From positions 23,343,996-23,407,995 of the forward strand of contig NC_087066.1 in the NCBI RefSeq assembly GCF_963678635.1: a stretch of 64,000 bases of DNA, read 5' to 3'. The notes beneath the pieces are model-generated. The model did no database searches. It had not been told where the DNA came from and saw nothing but the letters and a program-made list of their open reading frames with translations. The stretch comes from Symsagittifera roscoffensis. Lineage: Eukaryota > Xenacoelomorpha > Acoela > Convolutidae. Position 1 is the first letter of the stretch. Each line of letters opens with the position of its first letter. Below, piece by piece: positions 46,363-54,825 of this stretch. The position numbers and the translations under genes were made by a program.

Positions 46363-46903
46363 ATGTATTCACGAAAAGATATCCTTCCCAACTATATTGA
46401 ATTTGCTAAGAACCAAAAAAGAAGTGGGAGATTTTCTTGGTCCCAAAAACCCTATAACGGAAAAATTTACTTTGAACCTTGCTTCCAATTGCTAAAGAAA
46501 AATGAATCGGGACAAATCGAAAAAACCCAGACAAGTCTATCTTGGTGAAAAAGAAGGAGAAAGGACATCAGCAATACGGAATACTGTTATTCACGATGCT
46601 GAAACCCTTGGACTCGTTCCTGTATTGGAACCCTATTCTGACCAAGACTCAACCATGGAGCAGGAACTTGCGAACTGTCATGCGGCGTATGACGTAGCAA
46701 CATACAAGAAGAGAAGGGTGTGTGTCACAATCCAGAAGTACAGTGTGAACAAGCCGCCCTAATTTCAGATTCGACTCTTCACTGCAAAGGAGAACGAAGT
46801 CTTGAAGCAAATTGCCTATGTCAGCTATACTTTGAACGAATTCAAAGAACTCGCCCAAGTCTTGGGAGATTTTATGTTTGTTGAGAGCTGTAATGTTCAA
46901 TAG
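46363..46903 (+). pseudogene. PC4-like accessory gene, copy 2
   Basis: ATG at 46,363. A frameshift lies near 46,530 and a TAA at 46,760 (NKPP-stop-FQIRLFT), after which the frame stays open to TAG at 46,901. The end has IAYVSYTLNEFKELAQVLGD, which fits the helix that closes a PC4-like domain (compare ISLT.EQW..L). It supplies the C-terminus missing from copy 1. Confidence 0.5.
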
Positions 46904-46989
46904 TTTTGTTGAGTGATGTTATTATAGTAATGTAATTCAAATATTCATCTTCTTGAATCATTTTTTAAAATTTCTTTGAGCTGAGCAGT

Positions 46990-47417
46990 ATGAGTTGGAA
47001 CATTGGTTTTTCCAGAAATATTGTTTTAAAGTTTCAAAATACATTGGGACTTCTTCATATCGTCTTACAAGAAAATTCCCAGAAATTTTCACTAACAATT
47101 TTGGAATATCAAAACTTACCAAAATTGCAAGATTTGGATACAGAATCACAAATTTCTCAATTTGAATGGACTTTGCATTAGAAAGACGAAAACTTTTTCT
47201 AAATTATCGTTCAGATATTAAAAAAATAGATCTTATAGAGTATCGTAGAAAAGGAAACACTTGGAAAAACAATCAGAGATTTCAGTTGGAAGAAGAAGAG
47301 TATGATAAACTGGTTGATTTTATCCCCTCGGTTTTGTCTTATGTTAAAACATTCAAAAAAACCTGTATCATTATTGATGAATGCACAGTAGAAAATGAAC
47401 GTTCAGAAATTCAATGA
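46990..47417 (+). pseudogene. Second PC4-like ORF, probably frameshifted
   Basis: An ATG frame (MSWNIGFSRNIVLKFQN) runs 46,990-47,180 and overlaps the frame at 47,166-47,417. The second part has FALERRKLFLNY, KKIDLIEYRRKGNTWKNNQR and FQLEEEEYDKLVDFIPSV. This matches the PC4/p15 pattern of strand, hDhREY strand, KKG-like turn and a closing helix after a Leu-x-x-E-E/Q motif. I infer one gene with a frameshift near 47,165; alternatively these are two genes with an overlap. PC4 domains bind single-stranded DNA. Confidence 0.5.
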
Positions 47418-47459
47418 AATTCTCAGAAATTTTGATTTGATTAAGTATGACTTTTCATC

Positions 47460-47798
47460 AAATACAAAAATAAAAAATTCTTTTCTTTGTACCTGTATTA
47501 TTTTGGACCCAAACATAAATTTGAAAGAAATGGACCAAAAATTTCTTTTTGGGGTCTAATTGGATACGGAAGTTCCTGTATCGATTACTTTTTTGCAAAT
47601 TCAAAAATTTTCAGACTTCATGCAATTTTACATGATGCAGCTGGATCTTTGAAGTCTACTACTTATAAGGGACCTGGTTATTGTTATGTTTTACCTAGAG
47701 TTCCAAGTTCTTGTTTTCTTGGTCCCGTGACTGGATTGTTTTTCTGTTTATATGTTAAAATATTTGCTTCATCAGTATATGCATTGTTTGATTGTTAA
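47460..47798 (+). CDS. ORF with His-Asp and GPGY motifs, membrane-like C-terminus
   Basis: Open frame ending in TAA at 47,796. No ATG at its 5' end, so the start is unknown (first usable codon about TTG 47,487). Motifs: YYFGPKHKF, then FRLHAILHDAAGSL with an His-Asp pair, TYKGPGYCYV, then FLGPVTGLFFCLYVKIF, which is hydrophobic. The HD pair with glycine-rich loops is reminiscent of small phospholipase A2-type folds, but the order is not decisive. I treat function as unknown. Confidence 0.45.
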   Translation, partial: KYKNKKFFSLYLYYFGPKHKFERNGPKISFWGLIGYGSSCIDYFFANSKIFRLHAILHDAAGSLKSTTYKGPGYCYVLPRVPSSCFLGPVTGLFFCLYVKIFASSVYALFDC

Positions 47799-47837
47799 TC
47801 ATTTAACCAAACAACTCCAGAGAAAACAATTAACAGA

Positions 47838-48298
47838 ATGAGTCTAGTTGTTTTGGATATTGAATGTATTGAAAACAATATAGTGAAAGAGTTAGGAGTT
47901 TATAAGGATGGACAAACTGTAGGATATTCCTTTCTTCCTCCCAAAAAATTCAAACCAACATCCCAATCTTTTTGGTGTACACAGCATATTCATGGAATCA
48001 ATTGGAGCAGTGGTTACGAAAAATATATGAACTTGAAAAAATATTGAAAAATCTAGAAGCCACAGAAACGAAGTTTTTAGCAAAAGGTTATGAAAAATGT
48101 AAGATTCTGTCAGAAATTTTGGAAACAAAGGTTACAAACTTGGATGACTACGCATGCCCAATAGTTCAGAATTTGATTTTCAAAGATGAAGAATATGATT
48201 GGATGTGTAGCAACTACCCATTTTGTCATGCAAATACTCTTCACTGTGCAGAAAGAAAAGCATTTGCATACGGAACATGGACTCGATGTTTTTTTTAA
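47838..48298 (+). pseudogene. RNase-H-fold exonuclease-like Polinton ORF, one frameshift
   Basis: ATG at 47,838 (MSLVVLDIECIENNIVKELGVY). The D-x-E opening followed by KELG resembles the first motif of DEDD exonucleases. After a frame change near 48,000, the frame 47,972-48,298 continues with FLAKGYEKCKILSEIL, TNLDDYACPIVQNL and YPFCHANTLHCAERKAFAYG. The Cys/His-rich end looks like a zinc site. I recall similar ORFs in metazoan Polintons; the nuclease assignment is inference. Confidence 0.6.
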
Positions 48299-48388
48299 TA
48301 AATTTTAAAAAATCTAAATAACTTTGTATTATCGTGTTTTTGAAATTTAAATTTTAATCATTATCAATTTTTTCATTCCAAAGTTAAG

Positions 48389-48652
48389 ATGGGAGATGAA
48401 TGTGACAAGCCATTAAATTTAGGAAATTTTGTTTTTGATGAGGAGAATCATGAACAAAAATCTTGGAAGTTTTTTGGACGTACGTGTAATAGATCTCTTT
48501 TAGTTTTTATGTGCCAATTTTTTGTCATAGTTTTAATACTAGCATGTGCAATTGTTCGAATAATGGTATCCACTACATGTGAAGAAACAACAGTTTGGGT
48601 AGCAATTTTATCAAGTACAGTCGGTTATATTTTACCTTCTCCAAAGCTATGA
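48389..48652 (+). CDS. Conserved Polinton membrane protein before the ATPase
   Basis: 87 codons, intact. A soluble N-terminus (MGDECDKPLNLGNF), then NRSLLVFMCQFFVIVLILACAI as a membrane segment, a short loop with CEETTVW, and a second hydrophobic segment VAILSSTVGYILPSPKL. The stop overlaps the ATPase start (ATGA at 48,649-48,652). Position and tail are typical of a small conserved Polinton protein, probably a virion membrane or assembly factor. Confidence 0.7.
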   Translation: MGDECDKPLNLGNFVFDEENHEQKSWKFFGRTCNRSLLVFMCQFFVIVLILACAIVRIMVSTTCEETTVWVAILSSTVGYILPSPKL

Positions 48653-49405
48653 ATAAAATAATTTCTACCAAAGAACGAGTTTTTATTTCGCTAGTTGGAC
48701 CGAGTGGATCTGGAAAATCACATCTTATTTTTGAGTGGTTAAAAATTGGTACATTTAAACCAAACTTTGACAAAATTTTTTATTTTTATCTACATTATCA
48801 ACCTCTTTATGGACAAATGCAAAGAAAAAACCTTAAGTTTATCCAATGAGTTGACTTTGAACTGATTGAAAACCTTCCCAATAATGGAACAAAATACCTG
48901 TTAAAATTTGTTGACTCTTGTGAAGAAATTTCAAATTCTAGGCAGTTTGTAAAAGTTGCTACTGCTGGAAGACACAGGGGACTGAATACAATATATATTA
49001 AGCATAACTTGTTTCATCAAAGCAAATTGGGAAGAGATGTTGAGTTACAAAATACACATATAGTCTTATTCAAGTCACCGAGAGATGTTTTACAAATCAA
49101 AACATTAAGTCAACAACTAGGTCTAGGATCACAATTGAAAGAGTGGTATCAAGATGCAACATCTACTCCTTATGGTCATTTACTCATTGATTTAACTCCA
49201 AAAACAGTTGATTCGCTAAGATATTGCACAAACAGTTCCATCAAAGTTTTATCTACCAGCAGGAACAGAAACTAAGTTTTTGGACGATGAGCATACAATA
49301 CGTCTCTATTCTCCCAATATTTCAAACATTTTCCCAAAAAATTTCAAAAACAATTCATCCTCCATTGTCCAAAAAGTTTCATTCAATTCCTCAGCGAATG
49401 TCTAG
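48649..49405 (+). pseudogene. ATP: FtsK/HerA-type packaging ATPase
   Basis: ATG at 48,649. Walker A GPSGSGKSH at residues about 16-24. TGA at 48,847 interrupts the frame (FIQ-stop-VDFELIENLP). Next come Walker B region LLKFVDSCEEI (the family usually has two acidic residues here; the first is Val), then RQFVKVATAGRHRGLNTIYI (sensor region) and SQQLGLGSQLKEWYQDAT. A frameshift near 49,240 leads into the terminal stretch FYLPAGTETKFLDDEH and TAG at 49,403. In Polintons this enzyme is thought to pump DNA into capsids. Confidence 0.92.
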
Positions 49406-49590
49406 TAAACTTAATACGAGGCGAGCTAAAAGATTTTCGAAAAGTAGACGTAGTATAATATCGAAGAGAAATATCAGAACTCACACGAAGAAGAACTTCA
49501 CTGCATAAAAGGAGAACTATTTTGAGCTCGCCAAAAGGCTTACAATTAATATCTGTTATCACCCCTTTTATCATTAAACGATTGACATAG
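49398..49590 (+). pseudogene. Small basic protein after the ATPase, frameshifted
   Basis: ATG at 49,398 overlaps the ATPase stop by 8 bases. The first frame is very basic (NTRRAKRFSKSRRSIISKR). A second frame (49,459-49,590) gives YRREISELTRRRTSLHKRR, ILSSPKGLQLISVITPFII and a stop. The combination of a basic coiled region followed by a short hydrophobic tail resembles a small ORF found beside the ATPase in other Polintons (recollection, not checked). Function unknown. Confidence 0.5.
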
Positions 49591-49591
49591 T

Positions 49592-50002
49592 ATGGATCAG
49601 TTTATTCTAATTTCTTACTCATTTTATCAATCACAAAGCACACTTCCAAAAAAAAAAAAAATTGAAACAAAAGCAAGAAAAAGAGGAGATTGTACCAAAA
49701 AATTTTGATTCTATTTACAGTGCTGTAAATGCAAAGTTGAAAACGAGTAACAATAAGCTCTTATTCATTCAATTTTGAATTCTCTTAGAATTAGACCAAG
49801 TCAGTCAGAAAATTTCATATTAGATAATCGAGACACAAAAGAATCAACTGTAGACTTTGTGTGTGCACTAAAGCGAAAAAATACCGACTTTCCCGATATT
49901 TACTTTACCATTTTGGAAGCAACTCAAATTCCACCTAAACTTGTTGCCAACAAGAATGTCAAAGCGAAAGACAGAGGAACTTGGATCTCTTTCAAAATCT
50001 GA
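49592..50002 (+). pseudogene. Conserved small Polinton ORF between ATPase and integrase, frameshifted
   Basis: Starts MDQFILISYSFYQSQST at 49,592. The frame breaks in the A-run near 49,650-49,665, continues as VPKNFDSIYSAVNAKLKTSN, and shifts again near 49,778 to SLRIRPSQSENFILDNRDTK...FTILEATQIPPKLVANKNV, ending at 50,002. It overlaps the beginning of the integrase frame. No enzymatic motif recognised. Confidence 0.5.
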
Positions 50003-50891
50003 AAAGGTAGGTCTGAACAGATTGTATTCTAGGGGTAGAGCTGCGTACGGTTCCGTGCGAAACTTGAATAAAGCGAGCGGATTGTCAAAAAAATAGAAGT
50101 TTTTACAAACCAAGAAATTGTATACAAAATTTGGTCCCCCAATCAGACGTTTCCGAAGGCCTCAAGCATTTTCAAAATAAATAAATGAAATTTGGTGTAT
50201 GGATTTGGCATTTGTGGACAAACTAGCGAGTCAAAACAAGGGAGTTAAATATTTATTGGTTGCTGTTGATGTTTTTTCGCGATTTGTCAGAGTTCAAACA
50301 ATGAAAACTAAATATGCCAAAGACACTTTGCAAGCTTTCAAAAAAATGATTTCTCGAAAAAACACTCCTGAAAAGCTTTGGGTTGATAAAGGAACGGAAT
50401 ATGGAGGAACTTTTAAAAAATTTTGGAAGGAAAAAAGCATTGAAGTTTACTCGACCATGAGTGAAACAAAAGCTGCATTTGCAGAGAGAGCCATTCAATC
50501 ATTAAAACACATTATTTACCGCTACATAGAAGATCATGGTGAAAAATTCATTAACAAGTTGCCGCAATTTGTGTCTACAATGAATTATCGCATCAATAGA
50601 TCTATTGGGAAATCACCTAGAGATGTCAAGAATACTGATTTCCTCTCAATTCTGTACAATAAACCTCTAACAAGGTATAGGAAACTAAAGTTCAAAGTTG
50701 GAGACAGAGTGAGAATTTCAAAGAATGATATTCCGTTCCGAAAAGGATAGAAACCACAATTTACAGATGAAATTTTTGAAATTTCGGCAATATCTACAAA
50801 AAAGCCTCCTACATACATCATCAAAGATCTCGACAAAGAGAAAATTCGGGGAAAATTTTATGAAAAAGAGCTTAGAAAATGTTCTGATTAA
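49985..50891 (+). pseudogene. INT: Retroviral-like integrase
   Basis: One frame from about 49,985 to TAA 50,889, interrupted by TAG near 50,093, TAA near 50,178 and TAG at 50,748. N-terminal basic segment (GLNRLYSRGRAAYGSVRNLN; FGPPIRRFRRPQ), then the DDE core: first Asp in WCMDLAFVD, second in LWVDKGTEYGG, Glu 33 residues on in AFAERAIQSLK. The C-terminal part FKVGDRVRISKND, and after the last stop FTDEIFEISAISTKKPPTYII, fits the SH3/chromo-like tail of Polinton integrases. Cuts and joins element ends, making 6-bp duplications. All three catalytic acids remain. Confidence 0.93.
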
Positions 50892-51762
50892 AAGTAATTC
50901 ATTTTTTAAACTATGTTTCTACCGATCAGTTGTCAGGGATTCTTTCACTATTGAGTTGGTTTCCAACGCTTCATTAAATTGTTATCCGAATAATAGTCTT
51001 AGTTCTTTTACAAATTTTCTACCCGAACAAATACATTTGAAAGGAGAATGGGAGGTTGCTATTTCAGAAATAACAAACCCTTCTTTGTACCAAAAAGTTA
51101 CAGAGGGAAAGTTTACATTCGTAGATGGTAGAGAAAGTTCTGAGGAGAAAAGAAAGATTGTACCGATGAACATTGAACCAGGATTGTATCCAAGTATTGT
51201 TGATATAGTTGTAGCCATGAACAACAAAATTCGAGAATGTCTAGGTGCTCAAGCTTTTGAATATAACGGAATATATGTATCAGTAGATAAAATTACACAA
51301 AAAGTTGCTGTTCATTTACCTCAGAGTCAATCAGTGTTTATAATTCAGAGTGCTGATTTGAGCCACTTTTTTGGTTGTGATTTAGAACAAAATCAGACAG
51401 GGGTTATAATGAAAGGAAAAGGTCCACATTATCCTCAGTATTCTTACGACCTTATAAGAATACATTCTCTAATGATATACAGTGATATTATAGAATATAA
51501 CATAGTTGGTGATACAAAAACTCCCTTATTGCGTTGTATTCCATTTATCTCCAAAGTGAAGAGTGGAGATATAATTTCTACAGGACAGTACATGAATTAT
51601 CAATCCTTTACAAATTTACAGTTTAAAAAGCTGTTGAAAAATTTTTTCCATAGTATCAAGATAGAACTAAGAGATAGTACGGGTGAAAAAATTCCTTTTG
51701 TGTCCGTAGGAATCACTCGAGTTGTTCTCTTGTTCCGCAAGATTTCGAATAATCATTTTTGA
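50860..51762 (+). CDS. mCP: Minor capsid (penton-like) protein
   Basis: Open to TGA 51,760. The nearest in-frame ATG is about 50,860 (MKKSLENVL), overlapping the integrase end; homologous proteins start closer to DSFTIELVSNASLN, so the start is uncertain. Key blocks: CYPNNSLSSFTNFLP, HLKGEWEVAISEITNPSLY, and the C-terminal LLRCIPFISKVKSGDIISTG, YMNYQSFTNLQFKKLL and PFVSVGITRVVLLFRK. These match the single jelly-roll minor capsid of metazoan Polintons, which forms capsid vertices. No stops within the conserved part. Confidence 0.88.
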   Translation: MKKSLENVLIKSNSFFKLCFYRSVVRDSFTIELVSNASLNCYPNNSLSSFTNFLPEQIHLKGEWEVAISEITNPSLYQKVTEGKFTFVDGRESSEEKRKIVPMNIEPGLYPSIVDIVVAMNNKIRECLGAQAFEYNGIYVSVDKITQKVAVHLPQSQSVFIIQSADLSHFFGCDLEQNQTGVIMKGKGPHYPQYSYDLIRIHSLMIYSDIIEYNIVGDTKTPLLRCIPFISKVKSGDIISTGQYMNYQSFTNLQFKKLLKNFFHSIKIELRDSTGEKIPFVSVGITRVVLLFRKISNNHF

Positions 51763-51779
51763 TTTAAACTTCATACGAA

Positions 51780-52154
51780 ATGGTTGCTCAAAATTCAGCT
51801 GATTTCCCTATTTTTCGAGGACATGCAAGACAGCGTGGAAGAGGTTTTGGAGCTCTTGCACAAACTCTTGGGAGAACTGCAATCCCTTTTATTAAAAAAT
51901 ATATAGTCCCAGTTGCGAAAAAAATTGGGGCAGATTTGTTTGAAATCGCTGCTCCAGAGATTGGGGAAGTTGTTATTGGACGAAAAAAACTCAAAACATT
52001 TGCAAAAGATGTAGGAACAAAAACAGTTCGGAAACAATTGGGAGGTGGAAAACAGAAATCTAAGCGTAGAACTGCTAGAACCAGATCCATTTCTCGAAAA
52101 AGTAGATCGAAAAACAGTCGCTCTCGCAAAGACATTTTTGACAATATAAAATGA
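51780..52154 (+). CDS. Small basic core/membrane-active-like protein
   Basis: 124 codons, intact, starting 17 bases after the minor capsid gene and overlapping the major capsid start by 4 bases (ATGA). It has RQRGRGFGALAQTLGRTAIPFI in the first half, an amphipathic segment KKYIVPVAKKIGADLFEIAAP, and an Arg/Ser/Lys-rich tail (KSKRRTARTRSISRKSRSK). Position and composition resemble the small virion proteins of adenovirus-like particles that bind DNA or disturb membranes; the function is inferred. Confidence 0.72.
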   Translation: MVAQNSADFPIFRGHARQRGRGFGALAQTLGRTAIPFIKKYIVPVAKKIGADLFEIAAPEIGEVVIGRKKLKTFAKDVGTKTVRKQLGGGKQKSKRRTARTRSISRKSRSKNSRSRKDIFDNIK

Positions 52155-53469
52155 GTGTAAACCAAAGTCATTTTCGGTACGGGGCTTTTACAAATTCTTC
52201 ATTGGAGATTTTTGATAAAGTCCCAGTTTTGGAAACAATTATGTCATCTTACACAAAAGAAGTATTCCCCAGTACTTCTCTGGATGAAAACAGTATTGAG
52301 TTTGAATTTGAAACGGATCGTAATCTCTACTTGGATATGCGTGATACACATCTTAGCTTAAAGCTTCAACTTTTCAGAGGAAGACTGTTTGATGCTTCCA
52401 AAAAAGAAAAAGCAGAACATAAAGCAAAATCGAAGGAAGATTCAGATGAGGAACCACAAACTTTTTTAACTTATGTAAACAATCTCCTACATTCTCTATT
52501 CTCCAACTGTGAAGTTTATTTTAACAATACAATGGTTTACAATGCCTAAGGATTTTATCCTCATAAGGCACAGATATCGAACGAATTCAACTGGTCAGCA
52601 GTGAGCAATAAAGGAATACTTGCTTGTCATGGATACAGTTTTGAAGAAAATCCTGATGCATTTGATATGCATCCATTCACTGATAGAGCAAATTTTTTGG
52701 GAACAGGGATAACTTTTTCACTCTATGGGAGGCTCGCCATTGATTTGTTTACTTGCGAAAAATTGTTGCTACCAAATACCAAAGTTCGAATTAAACTTGT
52801 TCGAGCCAGACCTAATTATTACATGTTATCTGATAATCCAAATGTCAGTCCAAAAATTGTTGATTGTTTGTTGTTTACTAGAAGCATATTAGTTGCTGAA
52901 CCTAATCATCAATACTTGCAATGGAATCTGGAAAGAGAACTTGCTCAATACAATTACATGGAAACTATAGCAAGAACTTTTATCATTCCATCTCGTCAAA
53001 ACCAATTCATACAAGAAAAAATATTCAATAACGCTCCGATAAGAAGAGTAGCTGTTGCAATGAATACAAATTCAGCTGTTGCAGGTTCTTTTCATGAAAA
53101 TCTTTCAGCTATCAGCAATTTCAATTAAGAGAACTTAGAATCATTCGGGGTGGAAGAGCAATTGTTTCATTAGATACAACTTCTCCTTGTCAACCTTATG
53201 TTACAACAATGAAAGCAATGCAGTTTAACGAAGATTTCCCAGCTCTTCCTATGGAAGATTTTCAAAATCACTATATTCTAGTTTTTGACTTGAATTCACT
53301 ACAGGATGCTGCTGAACAGTTGCATTATCCAGAACTTAGTGGAGAAAGCTTGAGATTAGAAATGTTTTTTCAGTTTCCCTTGGAGCAAGTAACGGAAGTG
53401 ATAGTCTTGGGAGAAAGACTATCAAATGTTCAAATTGACAAATTCGGAACAGTCGCTAAAAATGTTTAG
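52151..53469 (+). pseudogene. MCP: Major capsid protein (double jelly-roll)
   Basis: Starts at 52,151. TAA at 52,547 interrupts (MVYNA-stop-GFYPHKAQIS), and a frameshift near 53,100-53,130 precedes QLRELRIIRGGRAIVSLDT and the end at 53,469. Diagnostic blocks: LFSNCEVYFNN, AQISNEFNWSAVSNKGILAC, PFTDRANFLGTG, KVRIKLVRARPNYYM, and VTTMKAMQFNEDFPALP. About 440 codons in total, as expected for Polinton capsids. An acidic/basic linker (KKEKAEHKAKSKEDSDEEPQ) lies in the first barrel. As written it cannot make a full capsid protein. Confidence 0.92.
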
Positions 53470-53722
53470 CTTTTTTGAGTTTTCAGGTTCCTATAAAAAT
53501 ATTGTAGCTTTTTTGGGACTTTTCATTGTTATTGTCTCTGTACTATCTATTTTGTTTTCCTTCAGACCTAAATCTCCAGAAAAAGCAGATAATGATTGCT
53601 GTTTAATTGAAAACCCAAGAAAATTTTTCAACCTAGACTGTAAACCAGTGTTCAATAACCTTTGTCCAGTTCACAATTTTTTTGTATGGGACTTTGTTGA
53701 TTCAATACCTAAATGCGCGTAA
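53462..53722 (+). CDS. Small membrane protein with Cys-rich tail
   Basis: ATG at 53,462 overlaps the major capsid stop by 8 bases. 86 codons: MFSFFEFSGSYKN, a membrane segment (IVAFLGLFIVIVSVLSILFSF, residues about 14-34), then a soluble part with six Cys (DCCLIEN, LDCKPVFNNLCPVHN, KCA) that could form disulfides or bind zinc. Probably a virion or assembly membrane protein given its place between capsid and protease. No family recognised. Confidence 0.6.
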   Translation: MFSFFEFSGSYKNIVAFLGLFIVIVSVLSILFSFRPKSPEKADNDCCLIENPRKFFNLDCKPVFNNLCPVHNFFVWDFVDSIPKCA

Positions 53723-53811
53723 GTTAATAACTTCAGTTTTTGCAATTTAAATTACAATATCAAACTTTCTATTTCCTTGTTTTAGATGTAAATCAGCTAA
53801 CAGTTGCAAAG

Positions 53812-54210
53812 ATGGATAATTTTTCACTTCTGCAAATCATTGAAAAGATTCCTGAACTCATGTTCAAGTACATGGGATCTCACCCCTCTGATAAACTACC
53901 TCAACTAACAAAATACTCTTTTGCAATTGTTAACTCAGCTCCAAGCAATAATAGAGGAGAGCACTGGATCATGATAGCTCGACTTGACAAAACTTACTAT
54001 TTTGCTGATTCTTCGGGTCAAAAAAGAACAGCTTATTCCTTTCTAACGAAAAAGTATCGACTAATGGTTCCTCGAAAGCTACAAAAAACTGATAATTTGT
54101 GTGGATTTTACGCAATTTATTCAGCATTTCTTCTTTTTAAATTCTACCAGACAAACTTGAATAATATTCATGATGTGCATTTTTTGAATTTTTTAAGTAA
54201 TTTTATGTAA
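53812..54210 (+). CDS. PRO: Adenovirus-like cysteine protease
   Basis: 132 codons, intact. Start chosen at ATG 53,812 (MDNFSLLQIIEKIPELM); the frame is open further upstream but without ATG. Catalytic residues in Ulp1/adenain order: His51 in GEHWIMI, Asp66 in YFADSSG, Gln91 in RKLQKTDN, Cys97 in NLCGFYA. Cuts virion precursors during maturation. It is the last gene before the right inverted repeat, as in many Polintons. Confidence 0.9.
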   Translation: MDNFSLLQIIEKIPELMFKYMGSHPSDKLPQLTKYSFAIVNSAPSNNRGEHWIMIARLDKTYYFADSSGQKRTAYSFLTKKYRLMVPRKLQKTDNLCGFYAIYSAFLLFKFYQTNLNNIHDVHFLNFLSNFM

Positions 54211-54239
54211 ATGTGTAACTTTTTTATTTGTAAGTGTAA

Positions 54240-54819
54240 ATTATGGCAGTAAGGTTACTATACGATGCAGTGATTTATATATTTTCATTGTAATTTAATT
54301 TTTTTTCTCAAAAACTTGACTTTTCGAACTTCAGTAGGTTTCAGAATAGATTCAGATAGATAGAAAGTAAAAGTATCTAATAAATTTTTATTAGATCAAA
54401 TTATACAAAATCTTATCGTTTTTTGAATTTTTTTCGAAACAATTTCAAATTTTTTCATAAAAATTCCAAGTTTTTACCCAAAAACTCTTAGCATTGACTT
54501 ACCATGTACCAAAAAACTAATTAAACATCCTTCTTTACACAACCTACACGTAATTAACCTTCGATATTCACAAATTAGTTAACACGCGCCAACATTTTTG
54601 CAAAAAAACTAGACAAAAACCAAAAAATTACGTTTTTCTTACCATTATCTTACCATCACACAAACCATAAAACCTTACCATCGGTATTCCCTATCTTAAT
54701 ACATTGTAGACTCTATACCCAATCTTAATACATAGCTGGCGGACCGGATGCTCTATTCCCTATCCTAATACATGGGGGTCCGCCACCTCCCCCCCACTTC
54801 AGCTCCAACATCTACTACT
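54240..54819 (-). repeat. Polinton right terminal inverted repeat
   Basis: Reverse complement of the left repeat, with substitutions and indels. It ends in ...AACATCTACTACT; the outer AGT triplets number three here and one at the left. The same three TATTAAGATAGGGAATA-type motifs are present. Confidence 0.92.
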
Positions 54820-54825
54820 ATAACC
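54820..54825. repeat. Target-site duplication, right (ATAACC)
   Basis: Identical to 35,998-36,003 and directly adjacent to the right end of the element. Confidence 0.88.

Larger units (their letters stand above)
45268..46784. repeat. Tandem 1.5-kb duplication, copy 2
   Basis: Diverged from copy 1 by scattered substitutions and indels, so the duplication is older than the 11.9-kb array at the left. It runs into the genuine 3' end of the PC4-like gene. Confidence 0.88.
36004..54819. mobile_element. Polinton/Maverick DNA transposon, 18.8 kb, full gene kit but decayed
   Basis: Ends are defined by long inverted repeats starting AGT, flanked by ATAACC on both sides. The interior has the diagnostic Polinton set: protein-primed DNA polymerase B, retroviral-like integrase, FtsK/HerA-type packaging ATPase, adenovirus-like cysteine protease, double jelly-roll major capsid and penton-like minor capsid, plus small conserved ORFs. 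polB points left, the morphogenetic genes point right, and the accessory genes lie in the middle. Length is within the 15-20 kb usual for the family. Stops or frameshifts in polB, ATPase, integrase and major capsid make this copy defective as written. Confidence 0.96.
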
